A stretch of 45,040 nt of DNA, from NCBI GenBank assembly GCA_904419295.1, contig CAJFRA010000019.1:1-45040 (forward strand), in the 5' to 3' direction. The notes beneath the pieces were generated by a model. It searched no databases. It saw only the letters and a list, made by a program, of their open reading frames with translations, and was not told where the DNA came from. Source of the DNA: Candidatus Pseudobutyricicoccus lothianensis. GTDB lineage: Bacteria; Bacillota; Clostridia; Oscillospirales; Butyricicoccaceae. This document shows positions 17,582 to 25,986 of the stretch, piece after piece; the first letter of the stretch is position 1, and every line of letters begins with the position of its first letter. The translations under genes were made by a program, and so were the position numbers.

Positions 17582-18588
17582 GAGCCGGGCTGATCGCCTT
17601 TACCAGCCGGGGCATGGCCTTGGCGGAACGGGCCCAGGCAGTGCTGGAGCAGGCGGGTTGGCAGTGCAGCACCCGGCGGGGCGGCCGGCAAGGGGTCCCC
17701 TTGGCCCAGTGGACGGCACAGGCCTTTTCCCAGTGCCAGGCCCTGGTCTTCGTGGGGGCGGCAGGCATCGCGGTGCGGGCGGTGGCCCCCCATCTGCGGC
17801 ACAAGGCCCAGGACCCGGCCGTGCTCTGCCTGGATGAAAACGGCCGCTTTGCCATCCCCCTGGTCTCGGGCCACATCGGCGGCGCCAACGCCTTGGCCCT
17901 GCTGCTGGGCCGGGGGCTGGGTGCCGTGCCGGTGATCACCACGGCCACCGACGGCCGGGGGCTGTTCGCCGTGGACACCTGGGCCAAAGGCCAGGGCCTG
18001 GCCATCGGCAACCCGGAGAAGATCAAAGAGGTCTCCGGCCGGCTGCTGGAAGGGCTGCCCGTGGGGCTGTGCAGCGACCTGCCTTTGCAGGGCCCCTGGC
18101 CCCAGGGGGTGGAGCCCGCCCCGGCCGAAAGCTGCCACATCCGCATCACCGCGGGGCGGCAGGCAGGGCAGGCGCTGCACCTCATCCCCCCCAGCCTGGT
18201 GCTGGGGGTGGGCTGCCGCAAAGGCACCGGGCAGCCTGCGCTGGAACGGGCGTTCCAGCGCCTGATGGAAGCGTATCGCCTGGCGCCCCAGGCCGTATGC
18301 CAGGCGGCCAGCATCGACCTGAAAGGGGAAGAGCCCGGGCTGCTGGCCTTTTGCCGGGCCCACGGCTGGCCCTTCGTCACCTATTCCGCCCGGCAGCTGG
18401 CTGAGGTGGAAGGGGATTTCACCCCGTCGGATTTCGTGCGCCGGGTCACTGGGGTGGACAACGTCTGCGAGCGGGCCGCCCTGGCCCAGGGAGGGGTGCT
18501 GCTGGCGCCCAAACAGGCGGGGGAGGGCGTGACCATGGCCCTGGCCCGCCGGCCCGTCACACTGTATTTTGAGGGAGGTACACCATGA
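17578..18588 (+). CDS. cbiG: Cobalt-precorrin-5A hydrolase CbiG
   Basis: Opens the delta-lactone and releases acetaldehyde from cobalt-precorrin-5A. The N-terminal domain has FVGAAGIAVRAVAPHL, then DENGRFAIPLVSGHIGGANA; the C-terminal domain has LVLGVGCRKGT, an ASIDLKGEEPGLLAFC block and GVDNVCERAAL. All are family landmarks. Start is GTG 17578 overlapping the cbiF stop; no ATG is available nearby. 336 residues. It overlaps cbiH by four bases. Confidence 0.93.
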   Translation: MRAGLIAFTSRGMALAERAQAVLEQAGWQCSTRRGGRQGVPLAQWTAQAFSQCQALVFVGAAGIAVRAVAPHLRHKAQDPAVLCLDENGRFAIPLVSGHIGGANALALLLGRGLGAVPVITTATDGRGLFAVDTWAKGQGLAIGNPEKIKEVSGRLLEGLPVGLCSDLPLQGPWPQGVEPAPAESCHIRITAGRQAGQALHLIPPSLVLGVGCRKGTGQPALERAFQRLMEAYRLAPQAVCQAASIDLKGEEPGLLAFCRAHGWPFVTYSARQLAEVEGDFTPSDFVRRVTGVDNVCERAALAQGGVLLAPKQAGEGVTMALARRPVTLYFEGGTP

Positions 18589-19322
18589 AGAAACTCTACA
18601 TCATCGGCTTGGGGCCGGGGGATGCCCAGTTCATCACCCCCCAGGCGGCCCAGGCACTGGAAGAGAGCCAGGTGGTCTGCGGCTACACCGTCTACCTGGA
18701 TCTGATCCGCCCCCAATGCCAGGGGAAAGAGGTCATCACCACACCCATGACCCAGGAGATCCAGCGGTGCCGCATGGCTTTGGAGCAGGCGGCCCAGGGA
18801 AAGACCACCGCCATGGTGTGCAGCGGCGACGCCGGCGTCTACGGCATGGCCGGCCTGCTGCTGGAGCTGGCGGAGGAATACCCGGCCATGGAGATCCAGG
18901 TGGTGCCCGGCATCACGGCGGCGGTCAGCGGCGCGGCAGTGCTGGGCGCGCCGCTCATCCACGATTTTGCCGTCATCTCCCTGAGCGACCTGCTGACCCC
19001 TTGGGAGAAGATCGAGCGCCGGCTGGACCGGGCGGCCCAGGCGGATTTCGTGCTGTGCCTCTACAACCCCCGGAGCAAGCGGCGGGCCGACCACCTGCAA
19101 AAGGCCTGCGACATCGTGATGCGCCACCAGAGCCCCGACACCGTGTGCGGCACGGTGCGCAACATCGGCCGGGAGGGCCAGCAGAGCCAGGTGATGACCC
19201 TGCGGGAGCTGCGGGATGCGCCGGTGGACATGTTCACCACCGTGTTCATCGGCAACAGCGCCACCCGCCGCCGGGGCCAGTATATGGTGACGCCCCGGGG
19301 CTACGAGAACAAAAAGCAATGA
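18585..19322 (+). CDS. cbiH: Cobalt-precorrin-3 C17-methyltransferase CbiH
   Basis: A class III methylase that methylates C17 with ring contraction. The N-terminus LYIIGLGPGDAQFITPQA is followed by CGYTVYLDLI, VCSGDAGVYGMAGLL and VVPGITAAVSGAAVLGAP, the CbiH/CobJ pattern, and by VLCLYNPRSKRRADHL. No extra C-terminal nitrite-reductase-like domain is fused (245 residues). GAGGGAGGT precedes ATG 18585. The TGA overlaps the ATG of cbiJ. Confidence 0.95.
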   Translation: MKKLYIIGLGPGDAQFITPQAAQALEESQVVCGYTVYLDLIRPQCQGKEVITTPMTQEIQRCRMALEQAAQGKTTAMVCSGDAGVYGMAGLLLELAEEYPAMEIQVVPGITAAVSGAAVLGAPLIHDFAVISLSDLLTPWEKIERRLDRAAQADFVLCLYNPRSKRRADHLQKACDIVMRHQSPDTVCGTVRNIGREGQQSQVMTLRELRDAPVDMFTTVFIGNSATRRRGQYMVTPRGYENKKQ

Positions 19323-20080
19323 AACGGCTGCTGCTATTTGGCGGGACCACCGAGGGGCGGCAGCTGGCCCAGGAACTGGCCGGCCTGTGGGATGTGACGG
19401 TGTGCGTGGCCACGGAATACGGCCGGGAGCTGCTGCCCGCCCCGGGCCCCGGCCTCCATGTGCAGGCGGGCCGGCTGACCGAAGGGCAGATGGAAGCGCT
19501 GCTGGCCCGGGAGGGCTTTGACCAGGTGGTGGACGCCACCCACCCCTATGCCAGCGCCGTGACCCAAAACATCCGCCGGGCCTGCGGCCAGACCGGCACG
19601 CCCTACCTGCGGCTGCTGCGGGCCATGAGCCCGCCGCCCGAAGGGTGCCTGTATGTGCCCGATGCCCAGGGGGCGGCCCGTGCCCTGGATGAGCTGCCGG
19701 GCAACGGGCTGCTGACCACGGGCAGCAAAGAGCTGGAGGTCTTTACCCAGGTGCGGGATTTCGCCAGCCGGCTCTACCCCCGGATGCTGCCCATGGGCCA
19801 GGCGGTGGAAAAGGCGGCGGCCTTGGGTTTTCCCAGGGGCCACATCATCGCCATGCAGGGGCCTTTTTCCACCCAGCTCAATGTGGCGCTGATCCGCCAG
19901 TTTGCCATTGAGACCCTGGTGACCAAAGACGGGGGCGGGCCGGGAGGCTTTTGGGAAAAGTGGCAGGCGGCCCGGCAGACGGGCATCCGGCTCCTGGTCA
20001 TCGGGAGGCCGGAGGAGCAGGGCGGCGCCTGCTACGAGGAAGTGCTGCGCAGGCTGAAGGAGGAGAGCAGATGGAAGTGA
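19319..20080 (+). CDS. cbiJ: Cobalt-precorrin-6A reductase CbiJ
   Basis: Reduces the corrin macrocycle with NAD(P)H. The N-terminal LLLFGGTTEGRQLAQEL loop, VDATHPYASAVTQNI and the C-terminal FAIETLVTKDGGGPGGFWEK stretch are family landmarks. 253 residues from ATG 19319, which overlaps the cbiH stop. A larger frame opens upstream within cbiH but is not supported. Its end overlaps the start of the next gene by ten bases. Confidence 0.93.
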   Translation: MKRLLLFGGTTEGRQLAQELAGLWDVTVCVATEYGRELLPAPGPGLHVQAGRLTEGQMEALLAREGFDQVVDATHPYASAVTQNIRRACGQTGTPYLRLLRAMSPPPEGCLYVPDAQGAARALDELPGNGLLTTGSKELEVFTQVRDFASRLYPRMLPMGQAVEKAAALGFPRGHIIAMQGPFSTQLNVALIRQFAIETLVTKDGGGPGGFWEKWQAARQTGIRLLVIGRPEEQGGACYEEVLRRLKEESRWK

Positions 20081-21291
20081 CATTGGTGGGCACCGGCATG
20101 GGGGATTGGGATACCCTGACCCTGGCGGGCTGGAAGGCCATGGAGCAGGCGGAACTGCTGGTCGGCGCCCGGCGGCTGGTGGAAGGGCTGCCCCCGGCCA
20201 TAAAAGGCCGGCGGGAAGCGGCTGTCCTGCCGGACCAGATCGCACAGCTGCTGCGGCAGAGCGGCGCCCGGCGGGCCTGCGTGCTCCTGAGCGGCGACAC
20301 CGGCTTTTACAGCGGCGCCCGGGGCCTGCTGCCCCTGCTGGATTTCTGCCAGGTCAAAGTGGTGCCCGGCATCGCCTCGCCCCAATATCTGGCGGCCCGG
20401 CTGGGGGTGCCCTGGCAGGATTTCACCCTGGTGAGCGCCCACGGGGTGGAGCGGGACCGGCTGGACCCGGCGGGCCTGGTGCGCCGCTGCAGCCCGGTGT
20501 TTTTCCTCACCGGCGGGCAGTGGACGGTACAGGCCCTGTGCCGCCATCTGGCGGAAAACGGCCTGGGCCAAGCTCAGGTGACGGTGGGGGAGCGCTTGTC
20601 CTACCCGGAAGAGCGCCTGACCACCCTGCCGGCCCGGCAGGCGGCCCAGGCGGAGTGGGACACTTTGTCGGTGGCCCTGGTCCAGGCGCCGCCCGAAGGC
20701 ATCCGGCGGACCTGTGTGCCCGGCATTCCCGACGAGGCGTTTTTGCGGGGCAAAGCGCCCATGACCAAAAGCGAGGTGCGGGCCGTCTCCCTTTCCAAAC
20801 TGGCTTTGGAACCGGAGGACACCCTGTGGGATGTGGGGGCGGGCACCGGCTCTGTGGCGGTGGAGGCCGCCCTGCTGTGCCCCCAGGGCCAAGTGTACGC
20901 CGTGGAATGCCAGCCGGAGGCCTTTGCCCTGCTGGAGCAGAACAAGGCCAAGTTCGGCGCAGGCAACCTGCACCCTGTTTTGGGCATGGCGCCCCAGGCC
21001 CTGGAAGAGCTGCCCCCGCCCCAGGCGGTGTTCATCGGCGGCTCCAAGGGCAACCTGCAGGCCATTTTGCAGGCGGCTTTGGCCAAGAACCCCCGGGTGC
21101 GGGTGGTGATGAACGCCATCGCCCTGGAGACTTTGGGCCAGGCCGCCGCCCTGCTGGGACAGCTGGGGTTTGAACGGACGGAGATCGTCCAGGTGGCGGT
21201 GAGCCGGGCCAAACAGGCGGGCCCTTACCACATGATGATGGGCCAAAACCCGGTGTTCATCCTGCGGGGGGAGGGCGGCGCCCATGACTGA
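20071..21291 (+). CDS. cbiET: Fused cobalt-precorrin C5/C15 methyltransferase-decarboxylase CbiET
   Basis: One polypeptide carrying two enzymes. Residues 1 to about 205 are the CbiE class III methylase (VTLVGTGMGDWDTLTLAG, then LLSGDTGFYSGARGLL), acting at C5. Residues about 225-406 are CbiT, a Rossmann-fold methylase-decarboxylase acting at C15 and C12, with the SAM loop WDVGAGTGSVAVEAA and the block VFIGGSKGNL. This is equivalent to aerobic CobL. ATG 20071 is supported by AAGGAGGAG just before. The gene overlaps both neighbours. Confidence 0.95.
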   Translation: MEVTLVGTGMGDWDTLTLAGWKAMEQAELLVGARRLVEGLPPAIKGRREAAVLPDQIAQLLRQSGARRACVLLSGDTGFYSGARGLLPLLDFCQVKVVPGIASPQYLAARLGVPWQDFTLVSAHGVERDRLDPAGLVRRCSPVFFLTGGQWTVQALCRHLAENGLGQAQVTVGERLSYPEERLTTLPARQAAQAEWDTLSVALVQAPPEGIRRTCVPGIPDEAFLRGKAPMTKSEVRAVSLSKLALEPEDTLWDVGAGTGSVAVEAALLCPQGQVYAVECQPEAFALLEQNKAKFGAGNLHPVLGMAPQALEELPPPQAVFIGGSKGNLQAILQAALAKNPRVRVVMNAIALETLGQAAALLGQLGFERTEIVQVAVSRAKQAGPYHMMMGQNPVFILRGEGGAHD

Positions 21292-22660
21292 GATCCCCCG
21301 CCTGGTGCTGGCCGCCGCCCGCAGCGGCAGCGGCAAGACCACAGTGGCCTGCGCCCTGCTCCAGGCCTTTGTGGAGCGGGGCCTGGCGCCCGCTTCCTTC
21401 AAGTGCGGCCCCGATTACATCGACCCCATGTTCCACAGCCGCATCATCGGCGCCAAAAGCCGGAACCTGGACCTGTATTTCGCCGGGGAAGACCTGGCCC
21501 GGGGCCTGTTTTTGGAAGGGGCAAAAGGCTGCGGCGTGGCTGTGGTAGAAGGGGTGATGGGCTTTTACGACGGCGTGGGGGGCAGCACCACCCAGGCCAG
21601 CACCTATCACGTGGCCCAGGTGCTGGAAGCGCCGGTGGTGCTGGTGGCAGAGCCCAAAGGGGCCTCCCTGACCCTGACCGCCACCCTGCGGGGGCTGCTG
21701 GATTTCCGGCCGGACAGCCGCTGCGCCGGCGTGATCTTGAACCGGTGCAGCCCCATGACCTACAAAGCCCTGGCCCCGGTGCTGGAGCGGGAGCTGGGCA
21801 TCCCGGCCCTGGGGTATCTGCCCCCGCTGCCCGAGTGTGCCCTGGAGAGCCGCCACCTGGGCCTGGTGACGGCGGCCGAGGTGGCAGACCTGAAAGAGAA
21901 GATGGGGCGCCTGGCCGCCCAGGCGGAACAGACGGTGGACATGGAGGGCCTGCTGGCCCTGGCCCGCAGCGCGCCGCCTTTGGCAGGGTCCCTGCCGGAG
22001 GTGGCGCCGGTGACGGACGCCCGGCCGGCCATTGCCTTGGCCCAGGACAAGGCCTTCTGCTTTTATTACCCGGAAAATCTGGAACTGCTGGAAAAGCTGG
22101 GCGCCCGGCTGGTCCCTTTTAGCCCGCTGGAAGAAGACCGGCTGCCGGAGGGCAGCTGCGCCCTGTACCTGGGGGGCGGCTACCCGGAGCTCTACGGCCA
22201 GGCCCTCAGCCGGAACCGGGCGCTGTGGCAGGCAGTGCGCCGGGCCCACCAACAGGGCATGCCCATTTTGGCCGAATGCGGCGGGTTTATGGCCCTGCAC
22301 GAGGCCATGGAAGACAGCCAGGGCAACCTGTGGCCCATGGCGGGGCTCATTGCGGGCAGCTGCCGCCGGCAGAAGAAATTGGGCCGTTTTGGCTACATCC
22401 AGCTGGAAGCCCGGCAGGATACCATGCTGTGCAGCCGGGGGGAGGCCATCCGGGCCCACGAGTTCCACTATTGGGATAGCGACGACTGCGGCCAAAGCTG
22501 CATGGCCCAAAAGCCGGTGTCCGGCCGGCAGTGGCCCTGCGTCCACGGCGGCCCCCGGCTGTTTGCCGGCTATCCCCACCTGTATTTTTACAGCAACCCG
22601 CGCTTTGCCGCCGGTTTTGTCCAGGCGGCAGCCGCTTACCAAAAGGAGTGGAAGCTATGA
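21284..22660 (+). CDS. cbiA: Cobyrinate a,c-diamide synthase CbiA
   Basis: Amidates the a and c side chains using ATP and glutamine. The N-terminal dethiobiotin-synthetase-like ATPase domain has AAARSGSGKTTVACAL (about residues 9-24), and CGPDYIDPMFH. The C-terminal class I glutamine amidotransferase domain has YLGGGYPELYG, and the nucleophile Cys in ILAECGGFMAL (about 329) and the histidine near the end in YPHLYFYSNP. 458 residues, standard length. It starts eight bases inside cbiET and overlaps cobT by ATGA. Confidence 0.95.
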   Translation: MTEIPRLVLAAARSGSGKTTVACALLQAFVERGLAPASFKCGPDYIDPMFHSRIIGAKSRNLDLYFAGEDLARGLFLEGAKGCGVAVVEGVMGFYDGVGGSTTQASTYHVAQVLEAPVVLVAEPKGASLTLTATLRGLLDFRPDSRCAGVILNRCSPMTYKALAPVLERELGIPALGYLPPLPECALESRHLGLVTAAEVADLKEKMGRLAAQAEQTVDMEGLLALARSAPPLAGSLPEVAPVTDARPAIALAQDKAFCFYYPENLELLEKLGARLVPFSPLEEDRLPEGSCALYLGGGYPELYGQALSRNRALWQAVRRAHQQGMPILAECGGFMALHEAMEDSQGNLWPMAGLIAGSCRRQKKLGRFGYIQLEARQDTMLCSRGEAIRAHEFHYWDSDDCGQSCMAQKPVSGRQWPCVHGGPRLFAGYPHLYFYSNPRFAAGFVQAAAAYQKEWKL

Positions 22661-23715
22661 CATTGGAACAGACCATCACACAGATCCCAGGGCCCCAGGC
22701 AAAGGCCATGGAGCAAGCCAAAAAACGGTGGGATACCATTGCAAAACCCCTGGACAGCCTGGGCCTGCTGGAAGAGGCGGTGGTGCGCATCGCCGGCTTG
22801 ACCGGGGACAGCGGCTACCGCATCGACAAGCGCTGCGTGGCCGTTTTGTGTGCAGACAACGGGGTGGTGGCCCAGGGCGTCACCCAGACGGGCAGCGAGA
22901 TCACTGCCCTGGTGGCGGAAAACCTGACCCGGGGGGAAAGCTGCGTGTGCCGCATGGCCCGGATGGCCCATTGCGACGTGGTGCCGGTGGACATCGGCAT
23001 CTGCACCGATGTGGACGCCCCCGGCCTGTGGCAGTGCAAAGTGGCCTATGGCACCGAGGACATCGCCCTGCGGCCCGCCATGACCCGGCAGCAGGCGGTG
23101 CAGGCCCTGGAGACGGGCATCGGCCTTGTGGCCCGGCTGAAAGAACAGGGCTATCAGCTGATCGCCACCGGCGAGATGGGCATTGGCAACACCACCACCA
23201 GCAGCGCGGTGGCCGCCGTCTTGCTGGGCCAGCCGGTGGAGGTGGTGACCGGCCGGGGGGCCGGCCTGAGCACTGGCGGCCTGCACAAAAAGATCCAGGT
23301 GATCCGGCAGGCCATTGAACGGCACCGGCCGGACCCGGAGGACCCGGTGGACGTGCTGTGCAAAGTGGGGGGCTACGACATTGCGGGCCTGGCCGGGCTG
23401 TGCCTGGGCGGCGCATTGTACCAGGTGCCCATCTTGCTGGACGGCATGATCTCCGCCGTGGCGGCGCTGTGCGCCCTGCGGCTGTGTCCGGCCAGCCAGT
23501 GCGCCATGGTGGCCAGCCACGTTTCCGCCGAACCCGCCGGCGCCATGCTGCTGCAGGCGCTGGGCCTGAAGCCTATGATCACGGCGGGCATGCGCATGGG
23601 CGAGGGCACCGGCGCCATGGCCGCCCTGCCCCTGCTGGATATGGCCTATGACATCTACCACGCCATGAGCACATTCGACGACATCCACATGGAGGGGTAC
23701 ACCCACCAGGAATAG
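22657..23715 (+). CDS. cobT: Nicotinate-nucleotide:dimethylbenzimidazole phosphoribosyltransferase CobT
   Basis: Activates the lower-ligand base to its alpha-ribotide. Family landmarks are RWDTIAKPLDSLGLLE, CADNGVVAQGVTQTG, IGIGNTTTSSAV-type (here EMGIGNTTTSSAVAAVL), GGYDIAGLAG, and the catalytic glutamate in GMRMGEGTGAM near the C-terminus. 352 residues. ATG 22657 follows AAAAGGAGTGGAAGCT and overlaps the cbiA stop. No bluB or bza gene for making dimethylbenzimidazole is present, so the base may come from elsewhere or be a different benzimidazole or purine. Confidence 0.95.
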   Translation: MTLEQTITQIPGPQAKAMEQAKKRWDTIAKPLDSLGLLEEAVVRIAGLTGDSGYRIDKRCVAVLCADNGVVAQGVTQTGSEITALVAENLTRGESCVCRMARMAHCDVVPVDIGICTDVDAPGLWQCKVAYGTEDIALRPAMTRQQAVQALETGIGLVARLKEQGYQLIATGEMGIGNTTTSSAVAAVLLGQPVEVVTGRGAGLSTGGLHKKIQVIRQAIERHRPDPEDPVDVLCKVGGYDIAGLAGLCLGGALYQVPILLDGMISAVAALCALRLCPASQCAMVASHVSAEPAGAMLLQALGLKPMITAGMRMGEGTGAMAALPLLDMAYDIYHAMSTFDDIHMEGYTHQE

Positions 23716-23723
23716 GAGGAGCC

Positions 23724-24251
23724 ATGCTGACACTGGTTTTGGGCGGAAGCGCCAGCGGAAAGAGCGAATACGCCGAACAGCTGGTGCTGGAGGCGGGGGC
23801 AGGGCCCCGCTTTTACATCGCCACCATGGAGCCCTATGACGAAGAGTGCCTCCGGCGCATCAGCCGCCACCGGGCCATGCGGGCCTCCAAGGGGTTTGAG
23901 ACGCTGGAATGCCCCCGGGGTCTGGCCGGGCTGGCCCTGCCCCGGCCCGGGGTGGCCCTGCTGGAGTGCATGAGCAACCTGGTGGCCAACGAGATGTTCA
24001 GCCCCCAGGGGGCGGGCGAGCAGGCCCTGGCCGCCATTTTGGCCGGGGTGGAGCGGCTGGAAGCCCAGGCCAGCCAGCTGATCGTGGTGAGCAACGACCT
24101 GGGCGCCGACGGGGCCGGGCAGTACGACGGCGGCACCCGCCGCTATCTGGCGGTGCTGGGCCAGGTGAACCGGGCATTGGCCTGCCGGGCCCAGGCCGTG
24201 TGCGAAGTGGTCTGCGGCATCCCGCTGTACCACAAGGGGGGGAGAGGATGA
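23724..24251 (+). CDS. cobU: Adenosylcobinamide kinase / guanylyltransferase CobU, variant C-terminus
   Basis: Phosphorylates adenosylcobinamide and transfers GMP to it. The P-loop is LGGSASGKSEYAEQL (about residues 6-20), and the segment IATMEPYDEECLRRISRHR with the guanylate-accepting histidine is intact (about 33-51). In most CobU proteins an NEVG-G-VP motif follows, then R-FRD-GR-NQ. Here the corresponding part reads VSNDLGADGAGQYDGGTRRY, so that motif has diverged. 175 residues is normal. ATG 23724 follows TAGGAGGAGCC. A second, shorter CobU-like gene lies 0.8 kb downstream with the opposite pattern of conserved motifs. Confidence 0.87.
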   Translation: MLTLVLGGSASGKSEYAEQLVLEAGAGPRFYIATMEPYDEECLRRISRHRAMRASKGFETLECPRGLAGLALPRPGVALLECMSNLVANEMFSPQGAGEQALAAILAGVERLEAQASQLIVVSNDLGADGAGQYDGGTRRYLAVLGQVNRALACRAQAVCEVVCGIPLYHKGGRG

Positions 24252-25018
24252 AGACATTGCTGCAAACGGTGGCCGTGGCCTTCTCCCTCTATTCCCGCAT
24301 CCCGGTGCCCCGGGTGGAATGGAACGCCAAAAACATGCGGTACGCCCTGTGCGCCCTGCCGTTTGTAGGGGCTGTCACCGGCCTGCTGCTGGGGCTGTGG
24401 GGCTTTTTGTGCCGGCAGCTGGCCATCGGCATCCCGCTGTGGGGGGCCGGGGTGGCCCTGCTGCCCGTGGCGGTGACGGGGGGCATCCACCTGGATGGGT
24501 TCTGCGACACCTGCGACGCCCTGGCCAGCCACGCGGAGCGGGAGCGGAAACTGGCCATTATGAAGGATTCCCACGCCGGGGCCTTTGCCATTTTGGGGGC
24601 CGTGTGCTATTTCCTGCTGTATTTCGGCCTGGCCTGCGAGGCGGAGCGGGGGCGGGAGACCGCCCTGTGCTTGGGGCTGGGCATGATGCTGCTGCGGGCG
24701 CTGGCGGGCCTGGCCATGTGCCACCTGCCCTGCGCCAAAGACAGCGGCCTGGCCCATGCCTTTGCCGATGCGGCCGCCAAGCGGGGGGCCGGCCGGTTTT
24801 TGGCGGCCCTGGCCCTGCTTTTGGCCGTTTTGCTGTGCCTGCTGGCAGGCCCGGTGGGTGCCCTGTGCCTGGCGGCGGCAGCCCTGGCCTTTTTGGGGTA
24901 CCGGCGTATGGCCCTGGGGCAGTTCGGCGGCATCACCGGCGACTTGCAGGGCTGGTTCGTCCAGATGGGCGAAGTGCTGGTGCTGGCCGCCCTGGTGCTG
25001 GGGCAAAAAATATGGTAA
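24248..25018 (+). CDS. cobS: Adenosylcobinamide-GDP ribazoletransferase CobS
   Basis: Cobalamin synthase, a polytopic membrane enzyme that joins the activated cobinamide to alpha-ribazole or its phosphate. The Mg-binding motif GGIHLDGFCDTCDAL lies at about residues 79-93, followed by KLAIMKDSHAGAFAILGAV, both highly conserved. There are about six hydrophobic segments. 256 residues. Start ATG 24248 overlaps the cobU stop. It acts on the cytosolic side of the membrane, as known for the family. Confidence 0.93.
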   Translation: MKTLLQTVAVAFSLYSRIPVPRVEWNAKNMRYALCALPFVGAVTGLLLGLWGFLCRQLAIGIPLWGAGVALLPVAVTGGIHLDGFCDTCDALASHAERERKLAIMKDSHAGAFAILGAVCYFLLYFGLACEAERGRETALCLGLGMMLLRALAGLAMCHLPCAKDSGLAHAFADAAAKRGAGRFLAALALLLAVLLCLLAGPVGALCLAAAALAFLGYRRMALGQFGGITGDLQGWFVQMGEVLVLAALVLGQKIW

Positions 25019-25043
25019 GCTGTTTACAAAAGGGGGATGACCT

Positions 25044-25388
25044 GTGATCTTGGTGATCGGCGGGCACGCCAGCGGCAAGCGTGCCTATGTGGAGCAGCTG
25101 GGCTATGGCCCGGCGGATTTTTGCTGCGGGCCGGAGGAACAAGGCCCTGTGGCCTACGGCATCCAGGATTGGGTGGCAAAGGACCCGGCGGGGGCCATGG
25201 ACCTGCTGCCCTCCCTGCTGGAAAAGCAAGTGGTGGTGTGCGACGAGGTGGGCTGCGGCGTGGTGCCGGTGGACCCAGCCGCCCGGCTCATGCGGGAACA
25301 GACCGGCCGCCTGTGCCAACAGCTGGCAAAGCAGGCCCAAAAAGTGGTGCGGCTGTACTGCGGCATCCCCACCGTGATCAAGGAGTGA
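25044..25388 (+). CDS. Short CobU-like P-loop protein (114 aa)
   Basis: A miniature CobU. It keeps the P-loop (VIGGHASGKRAYVEQL, residues 3-18) and the C-terminal family motif VVCDEVGCGVVPVDPAAR, then REQTGRLCQQLA and VVRLYCGIPTVIK. It lacks the whole middle part, including the R-HR segment with the guanylate-accepting histidine. It starts at GTG 25044 behind AAAGGGGGATGA, 25 bases after cobS and 4 bases before cobC, so it is a regular operon member. Because it has intact family motifs and no frameshift, it looks like a maintained gene, not debris. It may provide kinase activity or form a hetero-oligomer with CobU (inference). Confidence 0.75.
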   Translation: MILVIGGHASGKRAYVEQLGYGPADFCCGPEEQGPVAYGIQDWVAKDPAGAMDLLPSLLEKQVVVCDEVGCGVVPVDPAARLMREQTGRLCQQLAKQAQKVVRLYCGIPTVIKE

Positions 25389-25392
25389 GCCT

Positions 25393-25986
25393 ATGGAAGT
25401 GATCTTGCGCCGCCACAGCACCACGGCAGGCAACCAGAAAAAACAGTACATCGGTATCACCGACCAGCCTCTGTGCCCCGAGGGGGAACAGCTGGCCCAC
25501 CGCTGCACCCCAGACATGGAGGTGGAGACCATTTATTGCAGCCCGCTGCGCCGGGCGGTGGCCACCGGGCGCATCCTCTACCCCAGGGCCCGGGTGGTGC
25601 TGGTGCCCGCCCTGCGGGAGATGGATTTTGGCCTGTTTGAGCAAAAGAGCTACCTGGACCTGGGCCAGGACCCCCAGTACCAGCAGTGGCTGGATTCGGG
25701 CTGCCAGGACCCTTGCCCAGGGGGGGAGAGCATCGCCCAATTCGCCCGGCGGGTGTGCCAGGGCTTTGAGCAGATCGTGGAGCAGGCGGCCGCCCAAGGC
25801 CAGGAGCGGGTGGTGCTGGTGGCCCACGGCGGCACGCTGATGGCCCTGATGGGCACCTATGCCTGGCCCCGGCAAGATTATTTCCAGTGGAAGACGCCCA
25901 ACTGCGGGGGCTATGCCGCCCGGTGGGACGGCGAAAAGCGCCGGCTCTGCCCCTGGCGGGCCCTGGAAGAAGGAGGCCGGCTATGA
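25393..25986 (+). CDS. cobC: Histidine phosphatase, probable alpha-ribazole phosphatase CobC
   Basis: Dephosphorylates alpha-ribazole-5'-phosphate (or adenosylcobalamin-5'-phosphate). The phosphohistidine loop reads ILRRHSTTAGN (about residues 4-14), with Ser where most members have Gly (RHG). SPLRRAVATGRIL, LREMDFGLFE and the second histidine in VLVAHGGTLMALMG are standard. 197 residues. Function is inferred mainly from its place between the CobU-like gene and cbiB. ATG 25393 follows AAGGAGTGAGCCT. It overlaps cbiB by ATGA. Confidence 0.85.
   Translation: MEVILRRHSTTAGNQKKQYIGITDQPLCPEGEQLAHRCTPDMEVETIYCSPLRRAVATGRILYPRARVVLVPALREMDFGLFEQKSYLDLGQDPQYQQWLDSGCQDPCPGGESIAQFARRVCQGFEQIVEQAAAQGQERVVLVAHGGTLMALMGTYAWPRQDYFQWKTPNCGGYAARWDGEKRRLCPWRALEEGGRL

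Noticed and set aside
25044..25388. Mini-CobU as a decayed pseudogene of cobU
   Set aside because: It has an intact frame, a good ribosome binding site, tight operon spacing and an excellent copy of the C-terminal motif that the larger CobU has lost.
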